Shown piece by piece: positions 1 to 10,860 of a stretch of DNA of 64,000 nt; the first letter of the stretch is position 1; each line of letters opens with the position of its first letter. The stretch is from Loripinus fragilis. Taxonomy: Eukaryota > Mollusca > Bivalvia > Lucinida > Lucinidae. Under the pieces are notes generated by a model. That model was not told the DNA's origin, made no database searches, and worked only from the letters and a program-made list of their open reading frames with translations. The position numbers and the translations under genes were made by a program. The DNA is taken from assembly GCA_964019695.1 (NCBI GenBank), contig OZ026524.1, positions 21,142,210 through 21,206,209 of the forward strand. Direction: 5' to 3'.

Positions 1-2329
1 AATTCTCTTAAAATTGCCATCGGACCGCGTACATTTCGTCCATACAATAATTCAAACGGTGAAAATCCTAAAGACTCCTGAGGTACTTCCCGAACTGCAA
101 ATAAGAGTGCAGGAAGATACCTATCCCAATCCTTAGGGCGTTCAGCGCACATTCTACGCAACATTTGTTTGAGCGTCGCGTGTGATCGCTCTACTAAACC
201 ATTACATTGAGCATGAAATGCTGTCGTAGTCAGCTGCTGTAATGATAGCAATCTTGCTACTTCCTTCATAATTTCAGACGTGAATTGTGATCCACAGTCC
301 GTTAACATTTCATCGGGTACGCCAACCCTACTAAACATCTCAACTAATGCTTCTGCTACGCGCTCGGTCTCGATACTAGGTAATGCAATGGCCTCAGGAT
401 AACGCGTCGCGTAATCCATCATTGTTAAAATGTATCTTGAGCGGTTGTTCGATCGGGGCTCAATTGGTCCTACAATATCTACTGCTACACGCTTAAAAGG
501 AGTATCGATTAATGGTAGCCGACCTAAAGGCACCTTTGCTACCCTGCCCTTTTGAACGGTCCTTTGACATATGTCGCAGGATTTGCAGAAACGTGTCACG
601 TCGCCGCAAACACCTGGCCAAAAAAATTCTGCCACTACCCGATCGATCGTCTTCCGAATGCCTAAATGGCCTGCCATGAGCGATTCATGGGCCAAAGTCA
701 TAACCCTATCGGTCAAACTCGAAGGTACAACCAGCTGCGAAGTAGTTTTACCACGCAAAGTAAACTGCCGATAGATTAACCCCTTCTTCATTATGAACTT
801 TGTCTCTCCGCGGTGTATGCCCCGACTCACGGTCACGTTGCCTAACTCTACTCGCTTCCGTATATTCGAGAGCTTTGGATCCGAAGCCTGATCCAACTCG
901 ATTGCATTCCTATCACTATTGATAATCTGATCTGGGACTTTAAGTTTTTTATATGTACGCTCGTCTTTTTTCGCTTGTGACCTAGTTACTACGCTCGCTG
1001 CGAAATGTGACATATCTGGCAATTTCGATCCGTCGATGTTCCCTATAACTAGATCATACAAAGTATCCTCCATGCATAAGGCTTCTGTAGTGCCATTAAA
1101 AAATGGACACTCCACGCTAATACGCGCCACTGGGTATTTCAGTTTGGACTCATTAATAAGAGTAACATCTAACTCTTTCCCTAACATTTGCTCATCGGAT
1201 ACTAAGTCCCTTCTAACCACTACACCGGTACAACCCGTATCTCTCAAAACTCTGACCTCCTTCCCATTTACGGTACCTACCGCCGTCGGTAGTCTAGATC
1301 TTAAAAAATAGCAAGTACCCTTGCTATCCTTATGGGGATTCTCCTTATAATTCTCAATTGGGTCGTGCATTTTAGCATGATACACGCTATGCACTCCCTT
1401 ATCTGTACTTTGTTCTCCCTTTACTTTACAAAAGTTGACCTGATGGTCGACTTTATCATTATTATAGTTCCTATTGGAATTCCTACCGGGAGCTGACTGA
1501 TTCCGACGGTAATTATTACGGCCTCGATTCCAATTACGACCCCTATTTTGCCAATTTCCCCCTTGATTAGGAGAATTAAATTCCGCACTTGATGCTATTT
1601 CCGTACCAGCCGACACCCTCTTGCTTTTGTGCCAACAATTATGTGTTTGATGGGCTTTACCACAAATCTTACAAGAAATATTTGATTTTCGATCAACCTG
1701 ATTTCCATAATTATGCGGAACTTGACTCTTAGTCTCGCGATGCCCTTTTGCGACGCATCCGGGAACTCCACCCCTTGCATCGGCGAACAAATCCGCCTCA
1801 TGGGCTAACTCACCCAGGGCCTTAAACGTCTTAGGTTTGAGATACAAATAGAGCTCATGACTGCAACAGTCAAGGAACTGGTCTCGGGCCAAAAAATCAC
1901 AAACTGCCTCGTAGGTCTTTTCGACCTTAGCCAAACCTAGCCATTTATCAAGGTAACTCGCTAGCCTACCGCTAAATTGTCTGAAAGTTTCGGCTTTCTC
2001 GGGCCTACAATCCCTAAATTTCTTACGAAAAGATCGTTCGGTGAGGTCGAAATTGGTAAGCAGAGCCTCCTTAATCTGACCATAATCCGACTGGTCATCT
2101 CTGGAAAGCCTAACGAAGACTTCCAAAGCGCGTCCCTTTAATAAGGCACTTAAGTATGATGCCCACATGGACGGGTCCCATTTATTTGACAAAGCATAAC
2201 TTTCGAACCTAGTTAAATAGCTATCCATCTTATCCGTATGTTCGTCAAAGTATGGAAGCTTGGGACTCCTAGGATTTGAACTTTTCTCTTTGGGCCCCAG
2301 GGATGTGAAGTGGTCTCGGCCTCGATTTT
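1..2329 (-). CDS. Retrotransposon polyprotein: capsid-like region, zinc knuckle, protease, integrase (partial, runs off the left edge)
   Basis: I translated the minus strand from about 2329 to 1 and found one open frame without stops. It begins with a capsid-like helical region (about 2275-1790), followed by an NR-rich basic tract and a zinc knuckle with spacing C-X2-C-X3-H-X4-C (1673-1635). An aspartic protease has the core L-R-D-T-G-C (DTG at 1241-1233) and a later Y-D-L-V-I-G-N. Integrase has an H2C2 zinc domain (His at 689-687 and 668-666, Cys at 578-576 and 569-567). Its DDE core has Asp at 479-477, Asp at 299-297 in a TDCGSQF context and Glu at 191-189, giving D-X59-D-X35-E. All catalytic residues are present. 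The N-terminal gag part lies in another frame (next entry). The frame is still open at base 1, so the protein continues outside the window. Confidence 0.85.
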
Positions 2330-2695
2330 TTTTAGCTCCACTTCGGCCTCAATTTTTTTTAGCGCAATTTCTTTTTCCATTTCCATTTCCTTATCCTTGC
2401 GCGCGGCCTCAATTTTCAATTTTTCCGCCTCAATCCTTAACTTTTCTAATTCCCGATCCTTATCTTTTTGCTCCCTATCTTTCTCTTTTTGCTCCCTTTC
2501 TTTATCTTTTTGCTCCCTTTCTTTATCTTTTTCCTCCCTTTCTTTATCTTTTTGCTCGGCCTCCCTTTTCTCTTTTTCATATTCCCTTTGGGCCAACCTT
2601 TCCTCCCTTTCTAAATCTTGTTGCCTCTTAAGATAATCCCTTAGTTCTTGCCCTTCATATCCTAATTCCCGTGCTAATGAAATATGTTTATCCAT
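2213..2695 (-). pseudogene. gag N-terminal coiled-coil segment, frameshifted from the rest of the polyprotein
   Basis: This starts at an ATG (2695-2693) and encodes a highly charged Lys/Glu/Arg-rich segment with repeated EQKDKERE-like blocks, an obvious coiled coil of about 120 residues. Two A8 runs follow near 2330-2365. Between about 2330 and 2285 the reading moves to the frame used by the downstream capsid, protease and integrase. The last 30 or so codons before the stop at 2213 are therefore probably out-of-frame noise. The shift could be a mutation, a sequencing slip near the homopolymers, or less likely a programmed frameshift. Coiled coils ahead of the capsid domain are common in mollusc Ty3-type gag proteins. 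Confidence 0.7.
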
Positions 2696-3504
2696 TTTAG
2701 CCTATTGTTGGGAATGGTATGAGTCAACTATACTGTTGAAAATAAATAAGGGTTCGCTTTGTCCCTTTTAAATAGGTATGGGCTAACCAACGTTCGCGCT
2801 GGTAAACTAATAATTTTACTAGGGATTTATATGACGTTACATATGAGTAACGTAAAGTACAACGTATAAGAGATCACCACGGAAAGGTGCCTAGGATATA
2901 TATCAACTTTAAATAGGCCTTCACTGAACGTATTTGACTAAAAAACGTCATTCATTTTCTCGCATTTATGTCAAGAAATGTATACCTACGCGATATTAAT
3001 ATAAACGCGTTACAGTCAAGTCAACAGTCACTTGTCATAGCAAGACATAATAATTGACTAAAATAATCTTTCTATGGACTTCTTCTAATAATAGAAATCA
3101 GTTGAGTGGCGTCACACACTATGACGTCACTGAGGTGATTTAAATTATTAGTACCCCCAAACGATATGAAATTTTCCACATCAGTATCCTTAATTAATAG
3201 GAATACAGGGCATAAGTCAATACACAATGATATGGGTAAAGTAAAGGTGGACAAGTCTAATAATAAAACTCTGACAAATTTTCCTTGGGTTTTATACCCT
3301 AATGGCAATCCACAGAACAAGAAAGTATGGGTCCCCTCAGAATGTTATGTGATGACTTATTTACATGTGTCGCACTTCATCACAGGGGACCGCATTCAAT
3401 CAGTACTGTGTGTTGACACTCACCACCTTTCTTGTAAAGAAAACTACTAGTGTGCGCCCGTAGCAACGTCACAGCAGAGAAATTTGCCAATAAAACCTCA
3501 AAAA
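2696..3504 (-). other. Untranslated leader of the Ty3-type element
   Basis: About 800 bp between the primer-binding site and the gag ATG. I see no open frame I would defend on either strand. It probably holds the packaging and leader RNA of the element. Confidence 0.5.
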
Positions 3505-3521
3505 TCCCACTTCTGACACCA
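3505..3521 (-). other. Primer-binding site, complementary to tRNA-Leu 3' end
   Basis: The plus-strand sequence TCCCACTTCTGACACCA equals the 3' end of a eukaryotic tRNA-Leu acceptor/T arm plus CCA. On the element's minus strand it reads TGGTGTCAGAAGTGGGA, the classic form of a tRNA-Leu primer-binding site. It lies one base inside the putative LTR terminus at 3523. Confidence 0.8.
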
Positions 3522-3522
3522 T

Positions 3523-4286
3523 TGTTACGACATAATGCCGGTCAGGAAGGAAGAGGGGAAATCTTATTGGAAAATTCCTTTTTGCGATGACGATGCTACC
3601 AGGGAAAAATAATGCACACAACTAGCAAAAACTTTTCAGTACTTTATGTACTAAGAAAACATCAACAACACATTAATATACAATGACACCACCTACGCTG
3701 TTATTTCTGGCTAATTGACCATCCTATACTAGTGCAAGTTGCCACTCCAAGATCGTTTCAACTAGAACCAATCTTGGACTGTCCTGTTCTAGATGTACGT
3801 CAACTAGTCAGAAATAAGAGACGTAAAGAATATGATTAACATATAACTTAAGAAAAAAAACAATTGGATCCTTTAATATTTAAGTTCTCGTATTGACGAG
3901 AAATCTCGAGATCATACGCGTCTCGCGAACACTATGTCTTCTAAGCTGCACGTGTGTCTATTTCAGACCATCGGCGCTGGGGTGATCGAACCTGTACTTT
4001 GGTCGTCACTGGATTAACGTATTCGTGTTATCTGTTACGCGTACTACTGATCGTTACTCAAGACGTCAGTATTAATTTATGTCCTCCTGATCATATCCCA
4101 CGTTGGGACGTCAGATTTTTCATATAACCATTCGAGCCGGTTGGCTTCCCATTTTGTTGCACTACGTTGTAACGATTGGGGCTTTGATCCACGCTGGTCG
4201 TGGCCTAAGGGGAACAACTATTATGTGCCCTCAGGTACTTATCAATGGCTCACCAACTTTCAGCCTCCAACGTAGGAGGGGACACA
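3523..4286 (-). repeat. Putative 5' LTR (outer edge uncertain)
   Basis: The inner edge is well supported: plus-strand TGTTACGAC begins at 3523, so the LTR ends in ...GTCGTAACA on the coding strand, next to the primer-binding site. The outer edge is a guess at the ACA ending at 4286, which would give a start of TGTGTCCCC and about 764 bp. The 3' LTR needed to confirm it is not in the window. Confidence 0.45.
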
Positions 4287-4439
4287 AGAGATGATTCTGC
4301 AAAAAACAATCTATATTTAGAATCTCAGAATCACTCTTTTGCGTCGATAATGGGGTTGTTCGTTCGAAGTTCACAAAAATAGAAATAATTTCAGTGGTCT
4401 TACTCTTTTAAATTACAGCCTAACCCTATAAGCGCGCGA

Positions 4440-4790
4440 TTAGCCTACCCGTCTGTAAATATGCCATGGAATCATGGTGGAATTCCGTGGAATACTGCCG
4501 TGGAGTATTCGGACGGAATTTTTTAGTAAATGCCGTGGTTTCCATGAAAAATGACGGCAATATAGTGGAGCCTGAAGTGATGTAAAAATTCCACGGCATT
4601 CCGTGGAAATGTGCCGCCAAATTCCACCAATTTCCACGGATTCCGTGGAACTGAAAGAATTCCACGGACGGATTCCGTGGAATTGAAAGAATTCCACGGA
4701 TTCCATAGAATCTCATGGCAATTCTGTCGATTCTATGGATTCCATAGAAAACTGCCACGGAAGGCCATGGCTGCCACAGAAATTTTACCA
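4440..4790. repeat. Cluster of short CCGTGGAA / CCATGGAA palindromic repeats (left member)
   Basis: Over about 350 bp the motifs TTCCACGGA, TTCCGTGGAA, CCATGGAA and relatives occur many times in both orientations. The block begins with CCCGTCTGTAAATATGCCAT at about 4449. The same junction sequence occurs inverted at the end of the 10.6 kb cluster. No transposase is visible nearby. It could be the sub-terminal repeats of a DNA transposon or a foldback-type element. Confidence 0.6.
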
Positions 4791-5832
4791 GTGCAACAGT
4801 CTTAAATATTTGAAATTCTAGACATATGGACAGACCGACGCCAGAATCATTGGTATACTATAAAATAATTGAAAATATGTGACTCATAAGCCATTGGCTC
4901 AGGTTACCTGGGGGGTGGGGGTGCACTACATACCAAGCAAGCACTATATACCAAGGCCAAAGGTCATCTGCTTTCTGGATCTGAAGAAAGTCTTCTTTAG
5001 AAGGGGTTTTACCGTACACAATGTATGTTTATTGCACCCACTTTGGTCATGTGACCCCAGACCACTTTAACACTTTTGTTCCCCTACACTAAGGAGTTCA
5101 ATTGGCCGATACTGGTTTCTAAAAAGTTTGAAAAATGTTGATGCATAGACAGACGACAGTCATTAGTATACTATTAACTCATCCATTTAGTCTATGGCTC
5201 CGGTGTACTAAAAAGACAATGATGAAAATGGTGATAAATTTAATGTTCAATAACAGCTAGGCCATTGAAACAACAATACATTGACACTCCAGTATCTTTC
5301 TCAAGCTTTCTCTAGCTTGATGTTTTGTCTTCTCTCTTGATGGTTTTAAAATATCCTTTCTGGACAACACAGTCTGAAATGAACAAAGCAAGGAAAACTG
5401 TGAACACAAGACACACACATAATAAATAAATTCATCTAAGCACCAAAGTAAACATAGCTGATATGAAAATAAGCTGGGTTATGATAATTATTTTATATTT
5501 ACAGCTCGATCAAGTATTCAGATTTTCCATTTGGATATAAAACTTTTTGTGCTCAACAACTGAACATGAAATTTATTTGCTCATGTTAAAGTGGGAACAA
5601 TTGTATGTATTTTAACATTTTTGAGCAAGATAAGTATGATAATCAAAGCTTTAAAGTAATGAATGATATAAGTATTCCTTTAGATAATTTTGATTATTCT
5701 ACCGTTTATGACTCATGAGTTACTAAGTTTAAATTTCATACTCTGAGTTTAGAGTGAAAAAAAGTTTTATAGCATTTTATGCATGGGAGTATAAACTAAA
5801 TTAGTCTGCCCTGAGTATAGATTTCTAATATT
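4791..5832. other. No gene recognised
   Basis: AT-rich intergenic-looking DNA. Short open frames are present but none resembles a protein family I know and none has coding character. Confidence 0.5.
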
Positions 5833-6045
5833 TGTTTGTTTTGATTCTTTAGTTCACAGTCAACAGATTTTCATTCATGTCAGGACAGGTCTTTAAGTTG
5901 AAGCAGTACTAAGCAGAGGATAACATGTCTTGTTCAAGGACACAATGCATGCAGTGCCTCGGGTGAGGCTCAAACCCAGGGCTCAAACCTGCAGCCCCTC
6001 AATCTTGAGTCAAACACTCTAACACTGAGCCACCATGCTCCTCTT
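5833..6045 (-). mobile_element. V-SINE-like tRNA-derived SINE
   Basis: The minus strand reads tRNA-like head (GTGGCTCAGTG-type A box region, about 6045-5985), then the core with GTCCTTGAACAAGAC, then a tail ending in ATCAAAACAAACAAA. The core GTCCTTGAGCAAGACA is the hallmark of the V-SINE superfamily, to which the mollusc RUDI family belongs. It is diverged, with part of the B-box region duplicated (CAAACC twice). Confidence 0.7.
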
Positions 6046-6479
6046 AGTAAGTCCTCGTCTGATGAACTGTCACATCTAGATTATTCTTTAAGTGTAAGCA
6101 GAAATGAGCATAATGCTGAGCAGCAATAACAAGTTTGAAGAAAAAATTAAATATGAGTTCACTTTTTTATCATCAGCAGCCCTAGCCACAAGTATTCTTG
6201 AGTGCCACAAGTATTCTTAAGTTCAATAGCTGCTTCAGGCCTTAAAGTTGATTGACAGACAGACCAAGCAAAACCTGTATTTCCACTTTCTCAAAAGTTT
6301 GGAGCATAGAAAAATTTTGTCCTCAAAAGTTGTCTGCTTTTTACATCTGCTGCATATATTCAGATGCACTCCATACTCATTTTACCATGGAAGCAAGGGC
6401 ATCAGTCTGATCTAGGTCCATAGTGCTTGCATTAGAGACGAAACCTTGTGTCCCCCACCCACTTCATCCTCCCTGATGC

Positions 6480-6785
6480 GTCTTTGTTTGGTCATGGTTA
6501 GGTTTGTATGTCTGGTTTTGGTGGTCAACAGCTATGGTCATGTTGGGATGGTCAGTTCACCTTAATCCTAGCCACACTTTTTTCCTGGGCAAGCTTGACT
6601 AAGTGGTTAACCAGTACTTGGTGCACATACTTTCACTTGTAACTGACAACAACCCTCACAGGAAGGGAGGAGAAAGAAATTATTTCATGATCACGAAAGT
6701 ATGGGACCAGGCCGGGATCAAACTTGCCACCCCTGGATCTGCAGTCAGACATGTTAACCACAATGCTATGTGGCCCCCGGTCTTG
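6480..6785 (-). mobile_element. Second tRNA-derived SINE family (diverged copy)
   Basis: Its reverse complement matches the insertion at 14416-14743 over its length: a tRNA-like head ending in a GATCCCGGCC-type B box, the TCATGAAATAATTTCT block, the GGTTAACCAGTA block, and a 3' part with GACCATAGCTGTTGAC and an AACCAAACC-like tail. Order and orientation agree, so this is the same family. Confidence 0.7.
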
Positions 6786-7052
6786 AAGGTTAAGAAGATG
6801 GAGTGCATACAATGCTGTTTCACAGTTATATAATCCTTTTTTTTGTTGCCCTCAGATATGGCTTATGAAGTGTAAAATTAATTTGGTGCTAAAATTTAAT
6901 GAATTATTGCCAAGTAACTGCTATTCTCTTGGGCCAAGCTCTTGCTTGGCTAAATGTTTATGGAGCAAATGTTATGCAATGTGAAGTACTGTGCAGAGTG
7001 CTACAGCTCAATCCCTTCAAGATGTGGCGCTGAGATTTCTTTGTTTTTGATG

Positions 7053-7395
7053 CAGGCCTCCAGATAAGAGCGTGTACCAGAAAATTATTTTTCTTATTTC
7101 CAACCAAAACATATGTTGTGGGTACTCAAAAGAACCGTCTCGAGGGAGCGTAGTGGCTCAGTGGTAGAGTGCTTGACTCGAGACCAAAGGGCCGCAGGTT
7201 CGAGCCTCACTTGTGTCACTGCGTTGTGTCCTTGAGCAAGAACATTTATCCTAGCTTAGTACTGGTTCAACCCAGGAAGACGGTGAGTCGGGCCTTCCCT
7301 TAATAACTGAAAGATTGTTGATGAGACTTAAAGAATCAAATCAAACAAACAAAAAAGAACCACCGAGACGGTTCTTTTGAGCACTCAAAACTGAT
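7053..7395 (+). mobile_element. Palindromic MITE-like repeat interrupted by a V-SINE
   Basis: Left arm GGGTACTCAAAAGAACCGTC (about 7120-7139) and right arm GACGGTTCTTTTGAGCACTC (about 7368-7387) are near-perfect inverted repeats separated only by the SINE at 7143-7355. An uninterrupted palindrome of the same family lies at 7997-8043. Upstream bases 7053-7140 (CTCCAGATAAGA... to ...GGGTACTCAAAAGAACC) are also found at 30330-30420, so the family extends beyond the hairpin. Confidence 0.7.
7143..7355 (+). mobile_element. Near full-length V-SINE-like element
   Basis: The tRNA-like head carries a TAGTGGCTCAGTGGTAGAGT A box and a GCAGGTTCGAGCCTC B box. It is followed by the V-SINE core GTGTCCTTGAGCAAGAACAT, a TACTGGTTCAACCCAGGAAG block, and a tail of CAAATCAAACAAACAAAAAA. 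It is the best-preserved copy in the window. The target appears to be the palindromic repeat around it; AAAAGAACC occurs on both sides as a possible target duplication. Confidence 0.75.
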
Positions 7396-7984
7396 GGGTA
7401 AGAAAATAATCACAATTTTGCGCTTAAATGTTTTGCTTAACTGGCCCTTTGTTGATGTTTATAAAGAATGTGATTTTTTGCAAAACTAGTAGAGTTTTTA
7501 AAACAGTTTTCATATTTTTGTACTGAGCCTGAACTTCTTACAATTGCATTGTAATTCAGTGTTACCTTTTGTTGTCGGTCATATGCATCAATTTCTTGTC
7601 ACTTATTTCCGGACGCCTTCTCGGATGGTTTCCCCTTTGCCTTCATTTGAGTACTTTAAATTTGTAGCCTTCTTAGGAACTGACAGACCAGCTAGAGGCC
7701 TCTATTACATGGGTCGCCAGATGGTTCTTTTCCATGTTTTATTTACAGCTACTGAAACCTATGAAAATACAAATAAAAAAAAAACTTTTGTACATGTATG
7801 CAATAAATGCCAAAGACAAAGTTCTAATATATTGGTTCGTACCTGACATTATGTATATATACAAAAATGAAAATTCTATGGAAATCATACTTACATCCAA
7901 CATGAAACAACATAAACATCAGAATGACAGTTATTTCATTTCCGTATTATATGCACTTATTTTTGAATTGCGTAATTTTCAACT

Positions 7985-8055
7985 CTCAACCAAATAATGT
8001 GGGTGCTCAAAAGAACCGTCTCAATGAGATGGTTCTTTTGAGCTCTCAAAACACA
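7985..8055. repeat. Uninterrupted palindromic repeat
   Basis: GCTCAAAAGAACCGTCTCA pairs with TGAGATGGTTCTTTTGAGC, giving a roughly 19-bp stem with almost no loop (about 7997-8035). Related copies are at 7120-7387 (split by a SINE), 30390-30420 (half) and, more diverged, 16165-16210. Confidence 0.7.
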
Positions 8056-8175
8056 AACTATAAACTGACTGATAGAAATTATCACAATTATCTAAATATG
8101 AATAAAGTTATTTTCAGAAAAAATAGTCTAAATTCTCTTATGAATATTGGGGCGCACACTATCTGGTTAATTTAA

Positions 8176-8371
8176 CCCTTCTCATGCTGAGCACAGCTTT
8201 ATCCTTTTTGGAAATCACAGTAGAACCAGATCAGCTGGCTTCTGATGGTGCCATCGGATCAGGAGTGACACTGTTTTCCACCTTGATTGAAAATACATGG
8301 TAATAACTGGAAGGCAACAGTATAGGGGAGGGCTGTAGCCTAGTCCATAAAAATACTCGGCATGACAAGGG
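8176..8371. mobile_element. piggyBac-like MITE
   Basis: The element starts CCCTTCTCATGC and ends GCATGACAAGGG, and is flanked on both sides by TTAA (8172-8175 and 8372-8375). TTAA target duplication with CCC...GGG termini is the piggyBac signature. At 196 bp it has no coding capacity. Confidence 0.65.
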
Positions 8372-9001
8372 TTAAAAGTAAAACTGTAGGCTAATCAGAG
8401 CTTAGGAACACATCTACATGGACAAGCTCGAGAAGTTCAAAATGGAAGCATGCAATGTGCAAGAATGTAACAAACGACCGCCAGCTTTTTTGAAAAGCTA
8501 ATACTTGTATGAAAATTAATCTATTTGCATTATGTTTTCACTCAAAAATATGCTGTTAAACATGTTTATGCAAAGGTCACTTTATGTATTTAATTGAATT
8601 ACCTGCAACTAAACTGGAGTGAGCCAGAGAAACACTGGTTTATTAATAGCTCGCAGAATTGTTGGATTTTTTCTTTGAACACATGGCACATAGAAATAGG
8701 TCAACAGCCATCTTGATTTGAGAATTTTGAAAGTGTGTAATCTCAAACAACACATGTTATGTGGCTAAAGCTTGATTTACAAACTACTAATTTTATTACA
8801 CTGATGATGCCTTTAAAAAACAAAAGCCCCACAAGTTAATGCCATTTGAGATAATAAACAGTCAATAATAAAGATTTACTAATTTTGCTTTGAGACTAGA
8901 AACATCTGAGGGTTATTCAACAAACACATTTGAGGGCCGTTCAGCAATTTTGAACTTACTAATTATTTAAACAATTTTTCTTAAACCTTTACTCCATAAT
9001 A

Positions 9002-9735
9002 GACGCCTTTTGACACCTTTGAAATATCATGTATTTGAAAATATTATGGAAATGGAGCATTTGCTCTTTTGGAGCAAATGCTCCATTTTCCATAATATTT
9101 TCAAAAGTGTTCAAAAATAAGCTAAACTTTTTCTTGAATATTTCAATGTTGTTTTAAAATAGCCATTAAATATCATATATTTGTAAATATATTATGGAAT
9201 ATGGAGCATTTGCTTTTTTGGAGCAAATGCTCCATTTTCCATAATATTTTCAAAAGTATTCAAAACTACCGTAAGCTAAACTTTTTCTTGAATTATTCAA
9301 TGTTGTTTTAAAATAGCCATTAAATATCATGTATTTGTAAATATATTATGGAAAAAGGAGCATTTGCTCTTTTGGAGCAAATGCTCCATTTTCCATAATA
9401 TTTTCATAAGTATTCAAAACTAAACTTTTTCTTGAATTTTTCAATGTTGTTTTAAAATAGCCTTTGAAATATCATGTATTTGAAAATATTATGGAAAATG
9501 GAGCATTTGCTCTTTTGGAGCAAATGCTCCATTTTCCATAATATTTTTAAAAGTATTCAAAACTAAACTTAACTTTTTTCTTGCATTTTCAATGTTGTTT
9601 TAAAATAGCCTTTGAAATACCATGTATTTGAAAATATTATGGAAAATGGAGCATTTGCTCTTTTGGAGCAAATGCTCCATTTTCCATAATATTTTCAAAA
9701 GTATTCAAAACTAAACTTCACTTTTTCTTGAATTT
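9002..9735. repeat. Five-unit tandem repeat of about 148 bp, each unit a long hairpin
   Basis: Units are centred on GGAGCAAATGCTCC at about 9071, 9220, 9374, 9517 and 9665 (spacings 149, 154, 143, 148). Each contains TATTATGGAAAATGGAGCAT on one arm and its reverse complement on the other, a stem of about 26 bp with a loop of about 5. The linker TTCAATGTTGTTTTAAAATA is shared. The hairpin arms are better conserved than the linkers. No coding potential. Confidence 0.85.
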
Positions 9736-9739
9736 TTCT

Positions 9740-10590
9740 ATGTTGTTTTAAAATTGAAAAATGATGTCATGATATGGAGTAAAGGGTTAAGCAAACCACC
9801 CCTAAAACCACACACGGTTGAAATGAGCTCTGCCATCAAGGACAAAATGTGATATGGGGTGCTAAGTAAATAAATAAATAAATATTCTTCATGTGGTCCT
9901 GTGGAGGATGGGTTATGTTTGAAAGTTTAAGTACCTACCAGTGACTAGATTGTCATTATGTCCTCCCTCCAAAAGTAGACATAATTGTTATTCCTGTTGC
10001 AGTTTCTGGCGGCATTAGCATCATAGCTTTTTATCTGCGCTCTAACTTTGGAACCATTAAGTGGATTTGATTAAACTTGCACAAATACTTATTTTGGACA
10101 GCTGGCATGCATTAGATTTTGGTAACCTTGGCCTAATTTTCTTGTCACTAGGGTCATATGAAATAGCCTTGTCTGCAGTCTGAGTCTCCTTCTTCTGAAC
10201 CAATGACCCTCTGTATGCAAAAGCCTTGTCTGCACCCTGTCTTCTGAACCATTATGGCAAGTTTTTGACCAAGCTGGCACAGATACATCATTGGGAGGAC
10301 TTTAAGAAATGATTAGATTTTTGTGACCTTGACCCAATTTTCAAGGTCACCATAGTCATATAGCTCTATAAAAAGCATTGTCTGCACTTTTTCTTCTGAA
10401 CCAATGGCCAGAAGTTTGAAAATAAAAAGAAACCGGTACCATTTACATGTAGATCTAACTTAAATATATTAAACGTGCAGTACAAGAAAAATTCTTAGAC
10501 ATCTGAACTTCTACAAAAAATACTAAGTCTGAAGTGCCGCCACTTTCCGTCCCTGAAATTGACTATCTTATTTTTCCATTGATTTTCCAT
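9740..10590. other. No gene recognised; degenerate dispersed repeat
   Basis: AT-rich DNA. The stretch 10080-10420 has internal near-repeats around GACCTTGACCCAATTTTC and TCTTCTGAACCAATG, so it is probably an old dispersed repeat. I could not assign it to a class. Confidence 0.4.
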
Positions 10591-10599
10591 CATCAGAAT

Positions 10600-10860
10600 T
10601 AACTAAGTCCAACTTTCCACGGCACTTATTTAAAAAATCCGTGGAAAGTTGTTACTGATTTCATAGTTTCCATAGAAAAATTTTGAATTCCACGGATATT
10701 GATGGCTAAGAAAAATGCTGTCTGCTTATTCCACGGAATTCCATGGAAAATCAGCCTGTTTTTTAAAAAGCCATGGCAAATTTGTTAGAAATCCATGGAA
10801 TCCGTGGTAAAAACAAAAGATTCCATGGCATATTTACAGACGGGCACACCCGTGGGTGTA
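10600..10860. repeat. Cluster of CCGTGGAA / CCATGGAA repeats (right member, inverted relative to 4440-4790)
   Basis: It has the same TTCCACGGAATTCCATGGAA-type motifs as the 4.4 kb cluster. The block ends with ATGGCATATTTACAGACGGG, the reverse complement of the start of the left cluster. Beyond it both sides share GGCTAA, but this side carries an extra hairpin ACACCCGTGGGTGT. Confidence 0.6.

Larger units (their letters stand above)
1..4286 (-). mobile_element. 5' half of a Ty3/gypsy-type LTR retrotransposon (Gmr1-like domain order)
   Basis: Read on the minus strand, the order is putative LTR (about 4286-3523), tRNA-Leu primer-binding site (3521-3505), an 800-bp leader, gag with coiled coil and zinc knuckle (2695 to about 1450), aspartic protease (DTG at 1241-1233) and integrase (about 800 to the window edge). 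Integrase follows the protease after about 75 codons, so no reverse transcriptase or RNase H fits between them. In most Ty3/gypsy elements integrase is last. The order seen here is that described for Gmr1-like elements, which would put RT-RNase H beyond position 1. The 3' half and 3' LTR lie outside the window. One frameshift in gag is the only break I found. Confidence 0.85.

Noticed and set aside
1036..1311. Plus-strand open frame of 91 codons
   Set aside because: It is the antisense shadow of the retrotransposon protease, whose DTG motif and flanks are clear on the minus strand.
2260..2636. Phe/Pro/Ser-rich open frames on the plus strand
   Set aside because: Antisense shadows of the Lys/Glu-rich gag coiled coil.
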